A stretch of 64,000 bases of DNA from Hyphomicrobiales bacterium (GTDB lineage: Bacteria > Pseudomonadota > Alphaproteobacteria > Rhizobiales > Rhizobiaceae): NCBI GenBank assembly GCA_030456445.1, contig JAKDNM010000005.1:1-64000 (forward strand). Direction: 5' to 3'. Positions within the stretch are counted from its first letter, which is position 1. Each line of letters opens with the position of its first letter. Position numbers and translations under genes: made by a program. Positions 42,502 through 53,343 of this stretch are shown in pieces. The notes below the pieces were generated by a model. It did not search any database. It was not told the origin of the DNA and saw nothing but the letters and a program-made list of their open reading frames with translations.

Positions 42502-45246
42502 TTGAACGACGTCACATCCATCGACAAAGCCGCTTTTGCGGGGACGCCGGCGCCTGACAGCGCCGGGCAGGCCACGCCCGCCGCTGGCGGGATAACCCCG
42601 ATGATGGAGCAATATATCGAGATCAAGTCGGCCAATCCCGATTCGCTGCTTTTCTACCGGATGGGCGATTTCTACGAGATGTTCTTCGAGGACGCGGAAG
42701 TAGCCTCGCGCGCGCTCGGCATTGCGCTGACCAAGCGCGGCAAGCATCAGGGCCACGATATCCCGATGTGTGGCGTCCCCGTCCACGCGGCCGACGATTA
42801 TCTGCAAAAGCTGATAGCGTTCGGCCACCGTGTCGCCGTCTGCGAGCAGATGGAAGACCCGGCCGAGGCGAAGAAGCGCGGCTCGAAATCCGTGGTCCGC
42901 CGCGACGTGATCCGCCTGGTCACGCCCGGTACGATCACCGAGGAAAAGCTGCTCGCCGCCACCGAGACCAACTACCTGATGGCGCTCGGCCGGGTGAAGG
43001 GGGAAGGCACACTCGCGCTTTCTTGGATAGACATATCGACCGGCACGTTCCGCGTGACGGAGACCGCGCCGGCTCGTCTCCTGACCGATATATTGCGGAT
43101 CGATCCGCGCGAACTGATCGTCGCCGAGCCGGTATTCCACGACGAGGCGTTGCGGCCTGTCTTCGATATGCTTGGTCGCATCGTCAGCCCGCAGCCGGCG
43201 ATCCTGTTTGATTCTTCCGCCGCCGCCGACCGCATTTCACGCTTCTTCGGCATCGCCACGCTGGATGGGCTCGGCCAGTTTTCGCGGGCGGAACTGTCGG
43301 CCATTTCCGGCGCCATCGCCTATGTGGAGAAGACACAGAAGGCCGAGCGTCCGCCCCTGACGCGGCCGGAACGCGAGGCGTCTGGCGCCTCCCTCTTCAT
43401 CGATCCGGCGACGCGCGCCAGTCTGGAACTTACGCGCACGCTGTCGGGCAGCCGCGACGGCAGCCTGTTGAAAGCGGTGGACCGGACAGTCACCGGCGCC
43501 GGCGCGCGGCTGCTCACGGAGCGGCTTATGTCGCCGTTGACCGATCCCGGAGCGATCGGCGCGCGGCTCGATTCGGTCTCCTTCCTGCTCGCCGAACCCC
43601 GCCTTCGCGAAGGGATGCGCGAACTCCTGAAGGGCGCGCCTGACATGCTGCGCGCGCTTTCCCGGCTGGCCTTGAACCGGGGTGGCCCGCGCGATCTGGG
43701 CGCGCTCGCGGCGGGGCTGGGATCTGCACGCGATATCGGCGAACTCACGGGCCGTGAGGCGCTGCCGGCCGAACTGGAAGCCGCCCGCGCGGCGGTTTCC
43801 GCGCTGCCATGGAGCTTCGCCGAACATCTGGCGGCGGCACTTGCCGACGATTTGCCGCTGTTGAAGCGCGACGGCGGACTGGTGCGTCCGGGCTATAGCG
43901 CCGAACTGGACGAGATGCGGGCTCTGCGCGACCGGTCGCGGCGCGTCATCGCTGGCATGGAGCGTGACCTGGCGGAAGAGACCGGCATCCGCTCGCTCAA
44001 GATCCGGCACAACAACGTGCTCGGCTACTATATCGAGGTGACCGCCAACCATAAGGAGCCGATGACGGGGTCGGACGCGGCGCGCGCCCGCTTCATCCAC
44101 CGCCAGACCATGGCAAGCGCCATGCGCTTCACCACCACCGAACTGGCCGATCTGGAAACGAAGATCGCCAACGCCGCCGACCGCGCGCTGTCGATCGAGC
44201 TTTCCGTCTTCGACGCGCTCCTCGGCGAGGCGGTGGCTCATGCCGAGGCAATCCGCGCCGGGGCCGGGGCGCTCGCCGTCATCGACGTTTCGGCGGCGCT
44301 GGCGACGCTTGCCGAAAGCGGGGATTATTGCCGGCCGCAGGTGGACGACAGCCTCGCCTTCGAGATCGACGGCGGCCGCCATCCGGTGGTCGAGCAGGCG
44401 CTGCGCCGGCAGGCGGGCGATCCCTTCGTTGCCAATGATTGCGACCTTTCGCCGGCCGAAGGCGACAAGCTTGGCGCGATCTGGCTCCTGACCGGCCCCA
44501 ATATGGGCGGCAAGTCGACTTTCCTGCGCCAGAACGCGCTGATCGCCATCCTGGCGCAGGCTGGCTCCTTCGTCCCGGCGAAACGCGCCCATATCGGCGT
44601 CGTCGACCGCCTCTTTTCGCGTGTCGGCGCCTCCGACGACCTAGCGCGCGGCCGCTCCACCTTCATGGTGGAGATGGTCGAGACGGCGGCGATCCTCAAC
44701 CAGGCCGGCGAGCGAGCGCTGGTCATCCTCGACGAGATCGGCCGTGGCACCGCCACATTCGACGGCCTTTCCATTGCCTGGGCGGCGGTGGAGTATCTGC
44801 ACGAGAAGAATGGCTGCCGCGCAATCTTCGCCACGCATTTCCACGAGATGACGGCGCTCGCCGAAAAGCTGCCGCGCCTTGCCAACGTCACCATGCGCGT
44901 CAAGGAATGGGAAGGCGACGTGGTCTTCCTGCACGAGGTCGCGCGCGGCGCTGCCGACCGATCCTATGGCGTTCAGGTGGCAAGGCTTGCCGGCCTTCCC
45001 GAGGCTGTGGTCGAGCGGGCGCGGGAGGTGCTGCGTCAGCTCGAGGCCGGCGAGACTTCGGGCGAAGCGGAGCGGCTGGTGGACGATCTGCCGCTTTTCT
45101 CCGTGGCGGTCCGCCGCGAACCGCCGAAACCGAAACCCGATGATGCGTTTGCGGCCGCACTTGCCGCGATCCATCCCGACGAGATGACGCCGCGCGAGGC
45201 GCTGGATGCGATCTACCGGCTGAAGGGTCTGACGGCCGACAAATAG
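42502..45246 (+). CDS. mutS: DNA mismatch repair protein MutS
   Basis: 914-residue ATPase that recognises mismatches. The mismatch-contacting motif GDFYEMF has F57 and E59. Walker A is GPNMGGKST at 665-673, and Walker B is [17 protein letters not shown]-terminal region of about 60 residues ends the protein. The start is the TTG at 42502, as no ATG exists before the conserved [11 protein letters not shown] region near residue 32; the ribosome binding site is weak. Confidence 0.96.
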   Translation: MNDVTSIDKAAFAGTPAPDSAGQATPAAGGITPMMEQYIEIKSANPDSLLFYRMGDFYEMFFEDAEVASRALGIALTKRGKHQGHDIPMCGVPVHAADDYLQKLIAFGHRVAVCEQMEDPAEAKKRGSKSVVRRDVIRLVTPGTITEEKLLAATETNYLMALGRVKGEGTLALSWIDISTGTFRVTETAPARLLTDILRIDPRELIVAEPVFHDEALRPVFDMLGRIVSPQPAILFDSSAAADRISRFFGIATLDGLGQFSRAELSAISGAIAYVEKTQKAERPPLTRPEREASGASLFIDPATRASLELTRTLSGSRDGSLLKAVDRTVTGAGARLLTERLMSPLTDPGAIGARLDSVSFLLAEPRLREGMRELLKGAPDMLRALSRLALNRGGPRDLGALAAGLGSARDIGELTGREALPAELEAARAAVSALPWSFAEHLAAALADDLPLLKRDGGLVRPGYSAELDEMRALRDRSRRVIAGMERDLAEETGIRSLKIRHNNVLGYYIEVTANHKEPMTGSDAARARFIHRQTMASAMRFTTTELADLETKIANAADRALSIELSVFDALLGEAVAHAEAIRAGAGALAVIDVSAALATLAESGDYCRPQVDDSLAFEIDGGRHPVVEQALRRQAGDPFVANDCDLSPAEGDKLGAIWLLTGPNMGGKSTFLRQNALIAILAQAGSFVPAKRAHIGVVDRLFSRVGASDDLARGRSTFMVEMVETAAILNQAGERALVILDEIGRGTATFDGLSIAWAAVEYLHEKNGCRAIFATHFHEMTALAEKLPRLANVTMRVKEWEGDVVFLHEVARGAADRSYGVQVARLAGLPEAVVERAREVLRQLEAGETSGEAERLVDDLPLFSVAVRREPPKPKPDDAFAAALAAIHPDEMTPREALDAIYRLKGLTADK

Positions 45247-45340
45247 CCGGACAGGCCCTGTCGACCCTTGGCCCGGCCCGTATCCATCGCCATCTTTTCG
45301 CGCTATAGACCGCGCCCGAAAAGGACATGCCGAAGCGGAC

Positions 45341-48145
45341 ATGGCGAAAATTGCCCTGAAGCTCGAGGAACTGATCGACGGCAAGGCGCTTCGCAGTGAC
45401 CTGGCCGCGCTTGCGGAAAAGACGGCCGGCGGCTCCACGCCGGATCTGCGGCTCAGGCAGGCGGTCGCCGGCCTCATGAAGGAGAGGCTTGCCAGCGGCC
45501 GCCGCCAAGCCGAGGAATGGCTGCTCGCCGACAGGGGCGGGACGGCCTGCGCCATGCGGCTGTCGCACTTGATGGATGAGATCGTCCGCGCGCTCTACGA
45601 TTTCGCCTCGGGCCATGTCTACCGTTCGAGCAATCCATCGGCCGCCGAGCGCATGGCAGTGGTCGCGGTCGGCGGCTATGGCCGCGGTACGCTGGCGCCC
45701 GGCTCCGACATCGACCTCTTGTTCCTGCTGCCCTACAAGCAGACGCCGTGGGGCGAACAGGTGGTCGAATATATGCTCTACGTGCTGTGGGACATGGGCC
45801 TCAAGGTCGGCCACGCCACCCGCAACATCGATGAGTGCGTGCGGCTCGCCCGCTCCGACGTGACGATTGCGACGGCGGTGCTGGAGGCGCGCTTCATCTG
45901 GGGCGCGAAGCCGCTCTATGACGATCTCTTGCGTCGCTTCGACCGCGAGGTCGTCGAGGACACCGGGCCGGAATATGTCCAGGCCAAGCTCGCCGAGCGT
46001 GACGCACGCCATCACAAGGCCGGCGAATCGCGCTACCTCGTCGAGCCCAACGTCAAGGACGGCAAGGGCGGCCTTCGCGACCTCCACACGCTTTTCTGGA
46101 TCGCCAAATACTATTACCGCGTGCGCGACGGAAAGGATCTGGTCGGCAAGGGCGTCTTTACACGCCAGGAGTTCCTTACGTTCAAAAAGGCTGACGGTTT
46201 CCTGTGGGCCGTGCGCTGCCACATGCACTTTCTGACCGGACGCGCCGAGGAGCGGCTTCATTTCGACATCCAGCGCGATATCGCCGAGCGTCTCGGCTAT
46301 ACGAGCCACCCCGGCCTTTCCGCAGTCGAGCGCTTCATGAAGCACTATTTCCTCGTCGCCAAGGATGTCGGCGACCTGACCCGCATCTTCTGCGCGGCGC
46401 TGGAGGAGGAACAGGCCAAGCAGGTGCCGGGCTTCAACCGGCTTTTCCTCACCTTCTCGCGCCGCAGGCGCAAGATCGCAGGCACCAGCGATTTCATAAG
46501 CGACAACCACCGCATCAACATCGTCGACGATGATGTGTTCGAGCGCGATCCCGTCAATCTCCTGCGGCTGTTCTGGCTGGCGGACCGGCACGGGCTCGAG
46601 TTCCACCCCGACGCCATGCAACTCGTCACCCGCTCGCTTAGCCTCGTCACGCGCGATCTTAGGCGCGACGCGGAAGCCAACCGCCTGTTCATCGATGTCC
46701 TGACATCGGAACGGAATCCCGAACTCAATCTGCGGCGAATGAACGAGGCCGGCCTGCTCGGCAGGCTTATCCCGGATTTCGGCAAGATCGTCGCAATGAT
46801 GCAGTTCTCCATGTATCATCATTATACGGTCGACGAGCATCTGCTTCGCTGCATCGGTATCCTGTCGGAGATCGAGCACGGCGGCGGGGTGAAACTGCAC
46901 CCGCTGACGGATTCGCTGATGCGGGACATCAAGGCGCATCGCGAACTGCTCTATGTGGCGCTTCTCTTCCACGATATCGCCAAGGGCCGCCCGGAGGACC
47001 ATTCCGTCGCCGGCGCCCGTATCGCCCGCCGCGTCTGCCCGCATATGGGGCTGTCGGCCGCCGATACCGCAACCGTCGCCTGGCTGGTCGAACAGCATCT
47101 CACCATGTCGATGACGGCGCAGACGCGTGACCTGAACGACCGCAAGACGATCGAGGATTTCGCCGCGATCGTGCAATCGGTCGAGCGGCTGAAGATGCTG
47201 CTCGTCATCACCGTCTGCGACATTCGCGGCGTTGGTCCGGGCGTCTGGAACGGCTGGAAGGGGCAACTCCTGCGCACGCTTTATTTCGAAACCGAACTGC
47301 TCCTGACCGGGGGCTTTTCCGAAGCGCCGCGCGCCAAGCGGGCGGCGGAAGCGCGCGCCGAACTGGAGGCCGTCCTGACCGATTGGCCGGAAGCGGAGCG
47401 CGCCCATTATCTGGCGCTTCCCTACGACAATTATCTCCTCACGGTCGATTTGGAGAACCAGAAACGGCATCTGGCATTCATCCGCGAGGCCGATGCGGCG
47501 AAGCGGCCGCTCGCAACCATGGTCAAGCTGCACCAGTTCGAGGCGGTGACGGAAATCACCGTGCTTGCACCCGACCATCCCCGCCTGCTTTCCGTTATTG
47601 CGGGCGCCTGCGCCGGGGCGGGAGCGAACATCGTCGACGCCCAGATATTCACCACCTCCGACGGGCGCGCGCTCGACTCCATCCTGGTCTCGCGCGAATT
47701 CGAGCTTGACGAGGACGAGGCACGGCGGGCGCGGCGTATCGGCGAACTGATCGAAGAGGTGCTTTCGGGGCGTTCCTGGCTTCCCGCCATGATCGAAAGC
47801 CGCACGAAGCCGAAACGCGGGGCCAGGGCCTTCCGTATCGACCCGCGCGTTGATATCCGCAACGCTCTCTCCAACCGCTTCTCCGTCGTCGAGATCGAGG
47901 GGCTGGACCGGCCAGGCCTGCTTTCGGAGATCACCGGCGCGCTTTCCGACCTCTCGCTCGACATCACTTCCGCCCATATCACGACCTTCGGCGAGAAGGT
48001 CATCGACACGTTCTACGTGACCGACCTGACCGGCCAGAAGATCGAGAACCCGGAGCGCCAGGAGAAGGTGCGCGCCGTTCTTCTCGAAACGCTTCGGCAC
48101 GGCGTCCAGGCGCGCGGCGCCAAAGCGACGGCCGCGGCAGAATGA
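45341..48145 (+). CDS. glnD: bifunctional [protein-PII] uridylyltransferase/uridylyl-removing enzyme
   Basis: 934-residue nitrogen sensor. The nucleotidyltransferase site is [17 protein letters not shown] with D123 and D125. The HD hydrolase site has H544-D545 in [10 protein letters not shown]. Two ACT domains, starting near residues 740 and 850, bind glutamine. It adds UMP to PII when nitrogen is scarce and removes it when glutamine is high. The gene order mutS-glnD-murJ is standard for rhizobia. Confidence 0.96.
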   Translation: MAKIALKLEELIDGKALRSDLAALAEKTAGGSTPDLRLRQAVAGLMKERLASGRRQAEEWLLADRGGTACAMRLSHLMDEIVRALYDFASGHVYRSSNPSAAERMAVVAVGGYGRGTLAPGSDIDLLFLLPYKQTPWGEQVVEYMLYVLWDMGLKVGHATRNIDECVRLARSDVTIATAVLEARFIWGAKPLYDDLLRRFDREVVEDTGPEYVQAKLAERDARHHKAGESRYLVEPNVKDGKGGLRDLHTLFWIAKYYYRVRDGKDLVGKGVFTRQEFLTFKKADGFLWAVRCHMHFLTGRAEERLHFDIQRDIAERLGYTSHPGLSAVERFMKHYFLVAKDVGDLTRIFCAALEEEQAKQVPGFNRLFLTFSRRRRKIAGTSDFISDNHRINIVDDDVFERDPVNLLRLFWLADRHGLEFHPDAMQLVTRSLSLVTRDLRRDAEANRLFIDVLTSERNPELNLRRMNEAGLLGRLIPDFGKIVAMMQFSMYHHYTVDEHLLRCIGILSEIEHGGGVKLHPLTDSLMRDIKAHRELLYVALLFHDIAKGRPEDHSVAGARIARRVCPHMGLSAADTATVAWLVEQHLTMSMTAQTRDLNDRKTIEDFAAIVQSVERLKMLLVITVCDIRGVGPGVWNGWKGQLLRTLYFETELLLTGGFSEAPRAKRAAEARAELEAVLTDWPEAERAHYLALPYDNYLLTVDLENQKRHLAFIREADAAKRPLATMVKLHQFEAVTEITVLAPDHPRLLSVIAGACAGAGANIVDAQIFTTSDGRALDSILVSREFELDEDEARRARRIGELIEEVLSGRSWLPAMIESRTKPKRGARAFRIDPRVDIRNALSNRFSVVEIEGLDRPGLLSEITGALSDLSLDITSAHITTFGEKVIDTFYVTDLTGQKIENPERQEKVRAVLLETLRHGVQARGAKATAAAE

Positions 48146-48197
48146 AGAGCCCACGCACCTTGCCCATGCCCGAACTCCCGCAAGCGGAATCCTTTCC

Positions 48198-49775
48198 TTG
48201 TCATCCGTAAGCCTCGTCAGGAAATTCATGACCGTGGGCGGCGCCACCATGGCGAGCCGCCTGCTTGGCTTCTCCCGCGAGGCGATGATGGCGGCGGTGC
48301 TCGGCGCCGGGCCCGTGGCGGACGCCTTCTACGCGGCGTTCCGCTTCCCGAACCTTTTCCGCCGGCTTTTCGCCGAGGGTGCCTTCAACGCCGCTTTCGT
48401 GCCGCTCTTCTCCAAGGAGATCGAGGCCAACGGGCCAGACGGCGCACGGCGTTTCTCCGAGGAGGTCTTCGGCATCCTCTTCACGCTGCTCCTCGGCCTG
48501 ACGATCCTCATGGAACTCGCCATGCCTGTCTTGGCGCGCACGATCATCGCGCCCGGCTTCTCCGGCGACAAAATGGCGCTGACGACCGCGCTCGCGGTCA
48601 TCATGTTCCCCTATCTGATGTGCATGTCGCTGGCCGCCATGATGAGCGGCATCCTGAATTCGCTGCACAAATATTTCGCCGCCGCCATCGCTCCCGTCTT
48701 CCTCAACATCATCTTGATCGGCGTCCTTGCCTATGCGCTCCACAACGGCGTCGATCGCCGGACCGCCGGCCATTTCATGGCATGGGGCGTGCTCGTTGCC
48801 GGCGTCGTCCAGCTTGCGATCGTGGCGGTCGCGGTCCGGCGGTCGGGCATTCGTATCCGTTTGCGCTGGCCGCGCATGACGCCTGCCGTCTGGCGGCTTC
48901 TGGCGCTGGCATTGCCGGCCGCCATCACCGGCGGCATCACCCAGATCAACCTCGTCATCGGCCAGATAATCGCTTCCTCCAGGCCGGGCGCGATCTCGGT
49001 CCTGCAATATGCCGACCGCGTCTACCAGCTTCCGCTCGGCGTAGTGGGGATCGCGGTCGGCGTCGTGCTCCTGCCGGAACTGGCCCGCGCGCTGAAGTCG
49101 GGCCACATGGTCGAGGCGGCGAATTTGCAGAACCGCTCGGTCGAATTCGCGCTGTTCCTGACCTTGCCGGCGGCCGGCGCGCTGTTCGTCATGTCGGATG
49201 CGATCGTCCGTGTCCTCTATGAGCGCGGCGCATTCTCGACCGACACCACCCATTCGGTCGCCGCTGCGCTGGCCATTTTCGGGCTCGGCCTGCCGGCCTT
49301 CGTCATGATCAAGGCCTTCACGCCCGGTTTCTTTGCCCGCGAGGACACCAGGACGCCCATGCGCTTCGCCGCCGTCTCCGTCGCGGTCAACGTGGCTCTG
49401 GCGCTGACGTTATTCCCGATCATCCATGAAGCGGGCATCGCCACGGCGGAGGCTGCCGCCGGCTGGCTGAACGCGCTGATGCTTTTGGTGACGCTGGTCC
49501 GGCGCGGCCATTGGGGGCGCGACGACGGGCTCGTCCGGCGCGTGCCGCGCCTCGTCGTGGCGACGGCTATCATGGCTGTCGCGCTTCATTTCGGTGTAAA
49601 GGCAATGGCGTCATGGCTGACGCCGCAATCGCCGCTCCTGATACAGGCCTCGGCGCTGGCGATGCTGATTGTGGCGGGGATGGTGATCTATTTCGGCACC
49701 GCCTTTGCCATAGGCGGTGCCGAATTCGGAATGATCCGCCGCAACATGGAGCGTGGCCGCAAGCCCGCCGAGTGA
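48198..49775 (+). CDS. murJ: lipid II flippase MurJ (MviN)
   Basis: 525-residue membrane protein with 14 predicted helices that moves peptidoglycan precursor lipid II across the inner membrane. The N-terminal SRLLGFSREAMMAA and AFRFPNLFRRLFAEGAFNAA carry the family's key Arg residues. A TTG at 48198 is the only start upstream of the conserved block. glnD ends 52 bases earlier. The next gene is convergent, 12 bases away. Confidence 0.95.
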   Translation: MSSVSLVRKFMTVGGATMASRLLGFSREAMMAAVLGAGPVADAFYAAFRFPNLFRRLFAEGAFNAAFVPLFSKEIEANGPDGARRFSEEVFGILFTLLLGLTILMELAMPVLARTIIAPGFSGDKMALTTALAVIMFPYLMCMSLAAMMSGILNSLHKYFAAAIAPVFLNIILIGVLAYALHNGVDRRTAGHFMAWGVLVAGVVQLAIVAVAVRRSGIRIRLRWPRMTPAVWRLLALALPAAITGGITQINLVIGQIIASSRPGAISVLQYADRVYQLPLGVVGIAVGVVLLPELARALKSGHMVEAANLQNRSVEFALFLTLPAAGALFVMSDAIVRVLYERGAFSTDTTHSVAAALAIFGLGLPAFVMIKAFTPGFFAREDTRTPMRFAAVSVAVNVALALTLFPIIHEAGIATAEAAAGWLNALMLLVTLVRRGHWGRDDGLVRRVPRLVVATAIMAVALHFGVKAMASWLTPQSPLLIQASALAMLIVAGMVIYFGTAFAIGGAEFGMIRRNMERGRKPAE

Positions 49776-49787
49776 TGCGGCGGCACG

Positions 49788-50147
49788 TCACGGAGAAACC
49801 GTGATGTTCCCCTTCATGTTGGGGTGGAAGCGGCAGTAATACTCGACCGCGCCCGCCTTCTTGAGCACAAGGCTCGCCGATTTCTTCGCCGGGATCATCA
49901 CGTCCCAGCCGCCCTTCACGGTCGCGGTGTGGGCAAGCACATCCTTGTTCACCCATTCGATCGTGTCGCCGACCTTCGCCTTTATGTCCGCCGGCGAAAA
50001 GACGAGCTTCTCGATCGTCACCGTGATCGTCTCGGCCTGCGCCGGGACGATCATCGCACCGAGCGCAAGCGCGATGAGGAGCGCGGAAGCCAGGCGCGGC
50101 GCCCGCGCCCGGACCTTATTTGAGCTCGGACTGGACATGTTCGGCAT
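49788..50147 (-). CDS. cupredoxin (amicyanin/pseudoazurin-like) secreted protein
   Basis: 119-residue type I copper protein. A signal peptide with a long basic front ends near VPAQAET. Copper ligands are the His in LAHTAT and the C-terminal C-x2-H-x2-M set in YYCRFHPNMKG. It may transfer electrons in the periplasm or buffer copper. The start at 50147 has GAGGA upstream; ATGs at 50156 and 50138 are alternatives. It overlaps the end of the DUF4142 gene, so both are in one transcript. Confidence 0.88.
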   Translation of the reverse strand: MPNMSSPSSNKVRARAPRLASALLIALALGAMIVPAQAETITVTIEKLVFSPADIKAKVGDTIEWVNKDVLAHTATVKGGWDVMIPAKKSASLVLKKAGAVEYYCRFHPNMKGNITVSP

Positions 50148-50640
50148 GTTCCTCATGGCCCTGGAATATCTTCAGGCCGGTTTCGAGCAAATCCTTCAGT
50201 TCCGGGTTGGTGGCCGACGGGATCAGGAGATCCTTCAGGGCGCCGTTGACCTGCTTGTGGTAGGCGACCTCGTTGGCGACATAAGCCTTGTCGAAGGCCG
50301 CGCCGCTAAGCTTGGCGAGCTTGGCGTGTTCGGCCTTCGCCGCCTTGGTCAGCGCCTCGCTGGTGGCGTTGTCCTCCGGCGTCACCTTGAGCTTCTTGAC
50401 CAGCGCCAGCGCCTGATCGTTGACGGCCTTGTGGTCGCGCAGCATGTCCTCGGCGAACGCCTTGACGTCCTTGTTGTGCGCTTTCTTGAGGGCCTGCTTG
50501 GCCGCATCAATGTCGATTACGCCGGCGGTGTAGGCGATATGGGCGATCTGCGGATCGGTGGGCTTGTCGGCGGCGAATGCCGGCAGGCTTGCCAGGAAAA
50601 GGCACGATGCGGCTAGCACCGAGGTCAATCGAATGGCCAT
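50116..50640 (-). CDS. DUF4142 domain periplasmic protein
   Basis: 174-residue protein with signal peptide MAIRLTSVLAASCLFLASLPAFAA, then a helical ferritin-like DUF4142 domain (about residues 28-170) with DPQIAHIAYTAGVIDIDAAK and the HKAVNDQAL helix. The function is not established; related genes are stress or stationary-phase induced in several rhizobia. AGGAGAAAA before the ATG supports the start. It lies between the ECF sigma gene and the cupredoxin gene. Confidence 0.9.
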   Translation of the reverse strand: MAIRLTSVLAASCLFLASLPAFAADKPTDPQIAHIAYTAGVIDIDAAKQALKKAHNKDVKAFAEDMLRDHKAVNDQALALVKKLKVTPEDNATSEALTKAAKAEHAKLAKLSGAAFDKAYVANEVAYHKQVNGALKDLLIPSATNPELKDLLETGLKIFQGHEEHAEHVQSELK

Positions 50641-50694
50641 GGTTTTTCTCCTTCCGTGGCCGGGCCACGGCTATGTGGTTGGTAACGCCTATCT

Positions 50695-50719
50695 GATGCT
50701 GGCCGGCGGGAAAGGTTCC
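50695..50719 (-). promoter_or_regulatory. ECF-type promoter candidate for DUF4142
   Basis: On the minus strand GGAAC (50719-50715) is followed after 16 bases by CATC (50698-50695) and after two more by ATAG. The first ten bases GGAACCTTTC and all the spacings match the site upstream of the sigma gene. The leader would be about 45 bases. Confidence 0.5.
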
Positions 50720-50726
50720 CGGAAAA

Positions 50727-51434
50727 TCAATCCGCGAAGCCGAGGCGCAGCATGACGGCTTTCGTCAACCGCTCGCAGCGGCGGCCGGCGAAGGGAAACG
50801 CATCCATCAACACCGGGCCGACTTCCTTTTCTATCTGCTCGCGCACGAGACGGCGGGCGCGGAAGAGCCTTGTCTTCACCGTTTCCGGCTTGATGCCGAG
50901 GAGTTCCGCCGTCTCCTCCATGCTCAGTCCCTCGATCACGCGGGCGACGAACACGGTGCGATAGATGTCGGGCAGATCGTCCGTTGCCCGCTCGACCAGG
51001 TGAAGAATCTGCCTTTGTGCCATCGTACGCTCCGGGTCGGCCTCGCTCGAGCCGAGAGGAAAGGGGATGATGCTCGCCCCGCCAGCGCGGTTCTCGCCAT
51101 AGCTTTCGGGGGCTTCGACAGCCGCCGTCCGGCGCCGCTTGCGCATTCGCCCGAGCGCTTCGTTGATGACGATGCGCGAAAGCCATGTCGCCAGCGCGGA
51201 ATCACCGCGAAACCCGTCGAGATGCGTGAAGGCCCGCATATAGGCCTCCTGGAGCACGTCCTCCGCTTCGCCGTCGCTGCGCACGATGCTGCGGGCGAGC
51301 CGGTAAAGCCTCTGGTTATAGGTCTTGATGAGCAGGCGGCAGGCGCCCGCCTCGCGTGCCCTCGCGCGCTCCACCAGCGCCATGTCGGCACGCAGGGCTA
51401 TGCCCGCCGACGCGGCGTTCGCAACTTTTGCCAT
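50727..51434 (-). CDS. ECF-like RNA polymerase sigma factor
   Basis: 235-residue sigma-70-family factor. Region 2 (about residues 30-105) has NQRLYRLARSIVRSDGEAEDVLQEAYMRAF. Region 4 (about 150-210) has LPDIYRTVFVARVIEGLSMEETAELLGIKPETVKTRLFRAR. AGGAGG before the ATG at 51434 fixes the start. No anti-sigma gene is adjacent. DUF4142 and cupredoxin genes follow on the same strand. Matching promoter-like sites before this gene and DUF4142 hint at autoregulation. Confidence 0.9.
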   Translation of the reverse strand: MAKVANAASAGIALRADMALVERARAREAGACRLLIKTYNQRLYRLARSIVRSDGEAEDVLQEAYMRAFTHLDGFRGDSALATWLSRIVINEALGRMRKRRRTAAVEAPESYGENRAGGASIIPFPLGSSEADPERTMAQRQILHLVERATDDLPDIYRTVFVARVIEGLSMEETAELLGIKPETVKTRLFRARRLVREQIEKEVGPVLMDAFPFAGRRCERLTKAVMLRLGFAD

Positions 51435-51451
51435 GACAGCCTCCTGACGCG

Positions 51452-51482
51452 CTATTGGATGACCGCGTCGGTGAAAGGTTCC
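51452..51482 (-). promoter_or_regulatory. ECF-type promoter candidate for the sigma gene
   Basis: Minus strand: GGAACCTTTC (51482-51473), then CATC at 51461-51458 and ATAG at 51455-51452. The pattern and spacing are the same as at DUF4142. The leader to the ATG would be very short (about 10-18 bases) but contains the AGGAGG site. Confidence 0.5.
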
Positions 51483-51629
51483 GGAACTTAGCACGAAAAA
51501 GGGGCTGTCAGGATCCCCGCTATACGGCGTCAAATTCTCTTGCCGTCCCCTTCGCCATGATCCATAAGCGCCCGTCCAGGAATTTCGCCGCGCGCGAAAC
51601 GGCCCTCCACAAGCCACGAGGAAGAACAG

Positions 51630-52694
51630 ATGTCCTTCAAGCCCCTTGTCTTTTCCGGCGTCCAGCCGACCGGCAACCTCCATCTCGGCAACTATCTCGG
51701 CGCCATCCGCAAATTCGTCGCCCTGCAGGAAAGCCATAACTGCATCTATTGCGTGGTCGACATGCATTCGCTGACGGCGACGCTGGTCCACGAGGATCTT
51801 CCCGACCAGACGCGCGCCATCGCAGCCGCTTACCTGGCGGCCGGCATCGACCCGAAGAAGCATATCGTCTTCAACCAGGCTCGGGTCATGCAGCACGCAG
51901 AGCTAACCTGGGTCTTCAACTGCGTGGCGCGCATGGGCTGGCTGAACCGCATGACGCAGTTCAAGGAAAAGGCCGGCAAGGACCGCGAGAACGCTTCCGT
52001 AGGGCTGTTCACCTATCCCGACCTGATGGCCGCCGACATCCTCGTCTACCGCGCAACCCACGTGCCGGTCGGCGACGACCAGAAGCAGCATCTGGAACTG
52101 ACGCGCGACATCGCCCAGAAATTCAACAATGATTTCTCGGCACGCATCGCCGAACTCGGCGTCGGTGTCGAGATGGCGATGGGCGAGGAGAAGGTGAGCG
52201 GCTTCTTCCCGCTGACCGAGCCGCTGATCGGGGGTGTCGCCACCCGCGTCATGAGCTTGCGCGACGGGTCGAAGAAGATGTCGAAGTCGGACCCGTCCGA
52301 TCTCTCGCGCATCAATTTGACCGATGACGCCGACACGATCGCCAAGAAGATCAAGAAGGCGAAGACCGATCCCGAGGCGCTGCCTTCGGAGGTCGCCGGG
52401 CTGAAGGACCGGCCCGAAGCGGAAAACCTCGTCGGCATCTATGCCGCGCTGGCCGACACGACCAAGGAGAAAATCGTCGCCGAATTCGCCGGCCGGCAGT
52501 TTTCGGCCTTCAAGCCGGCGCTGGCCGACCTCGCGGTCGATAAACTCGCCCCGCTTGCCTCGGAGATGCGCCGCCTGATGGCCGATCCGGCCCATATCGA
52601 CAGTGTCCTCAAGGATGGCGGCGAGCGGGCGCGTGTGCTGGCCGAGGCGACGATGAAGGCGGTGCGGCGCATCGTCGGGCTTCTCGATGATTGA
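51630..52694 (+). CDS. trpS: tryptophan--tRNA ligase
   Basis: 354-residue class I synthetase that charges tRNA-Trp. The HIGH-type motif is [10 protein letters not shown] near residue 17, and the KMSKS loop is at 216-220. The length is normal for alphaproteobacteria. In related genomes trpS follows murJ directly; here 1.85 kb with three minus-strand genes lies between. GAGGAAGAAC precedes the ATG. Confidence 0.97.
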   Translation: MSFKPLVFSGVQPTGNLHLGNYLGAIRKFVALQESHNCIYCVVDMHSLTATLVHEDLPDQTRAIAAAYLAAGIDPKKHIVFNQARVMQHAELTWVFNCVARMGWLNRMTQFKEKAGKDRENASVGLFTYPDLMAADILVYRATHVPVGDDQKQHLELTRDIAQKFNNDFSARIAELGVGVEMAMGEEKVSGFFPLTEPLIGGVATRVMSLRDGSKKMSKSDPSDLSRINLTDDADTIAKKIKKAKTDPEALPSEVAGLKDRPEAENLVGIYAALADTTKEKIVAEFAGRQFSAFKPALADLAVDKLAPLASEMRRLMADPAHIDSVLKDGGERARVLAEATMKAVRRIVGLLDD

Positions 52695-52769
52695 CGCGGC
52701 GCCTGTCGGCTCGCTAGCTTCGGGAAATTGCGGGCGGTGGGTCGCGCCGTCTGCAACGAGGGATGCTTC

Positions 52770-53261
52770 ATGGTTTCCAAACGCCTGAGTCACGAGGCGG
52801 GTCACCGCCGCAAGTTCCTGGCCGTCGTCGACGAGACGCCCGAATGCGAGCGCGCGGTGGCTTATGCCGCCTATCGCGTGAAGGCGACGGGCGGCGGGCT
52901 TGTGCTGCTCTTCGTGGTCGACGCCGGCGACTTCAAGCAATGGCTCGGCGTCGAGCAGATCATGCGCGAGGAGGCTGTCGCCGCCGCCAAGGCCGCGCTC
53001 GACAAATTCGCCTCCAAGGTCCGTGAAAAGCTCGGGATCGAGCCGGAACTGGAGGTGCGCGAAGGCGCGCCGACCGAAGAGATCACCAAGCTCATCGAGG
53101 AGGACCAGGACATCTCCATCCTGGTGCTCGCGGCCGGTTCCTCGAAGGAGGGCCCCGGCCCGCTCGTTACCTCGATCGCGGGCAAGACGGCGGCGTTCCC
53201 GGTTCCCGTCACCGTCGTGCCCCAGGATCTCTCGGACGAGGACATAGAGAGCCTTGCCTGA
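52770..53261 (+). CDS. universal stress protein UspA family
   Basis: 163-residue Rossmann-like protein. It begins RKFLAVVDETPECERAVAYAA and contains the ILVLAAGSS strand and a C-terminal VPVTVVP. The classical ATP-binding GxxG-x9-GS pattern is only partly kept (AAGSSKEGPGPLVTSIA), so ATP binding is uncertain. It follows trpS and precedes a NifU-like gene, as in other rhizobia. GAGGGATGCTTC lies before the ATG. Confidence 0.9.
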   Translation: MVSKRLSHEAGHRRKFLAVVDETPECERAVAYAAYRVKATGGGLVLLFVVDAGDFKQWLGVEQIMREEAVAAAKAALDKFASKVREKLGIEPELEVREGAPTEEITKLIEEDQDISILVLAAGSSKEGPGPLVTSIAGKTAAFPVPVTVVPQDLSDEDIESLA

Positions 53262-53343
53262 GCGGATCGATCGAACTTGTAGATCGGCCGTCAGGGGCCT
53301 ATTTTAGCAGCACACAGGGTTTCCCCCGAAGGGATCGCGCGAA

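Noticed and set aside
40259-42505. Open frame of 748 codons antisense to maeB
   Set aside because: It is a His/Asp/Arg-rich shadow sequence with no family resemblance, lying opposite a clear malic enzyme.
44900-48250. Open frame of 1116 codons antisense to mutS and glnD
   Set aside because: It overlaps two strongly supported genes and has no domain or ribosome binding site.
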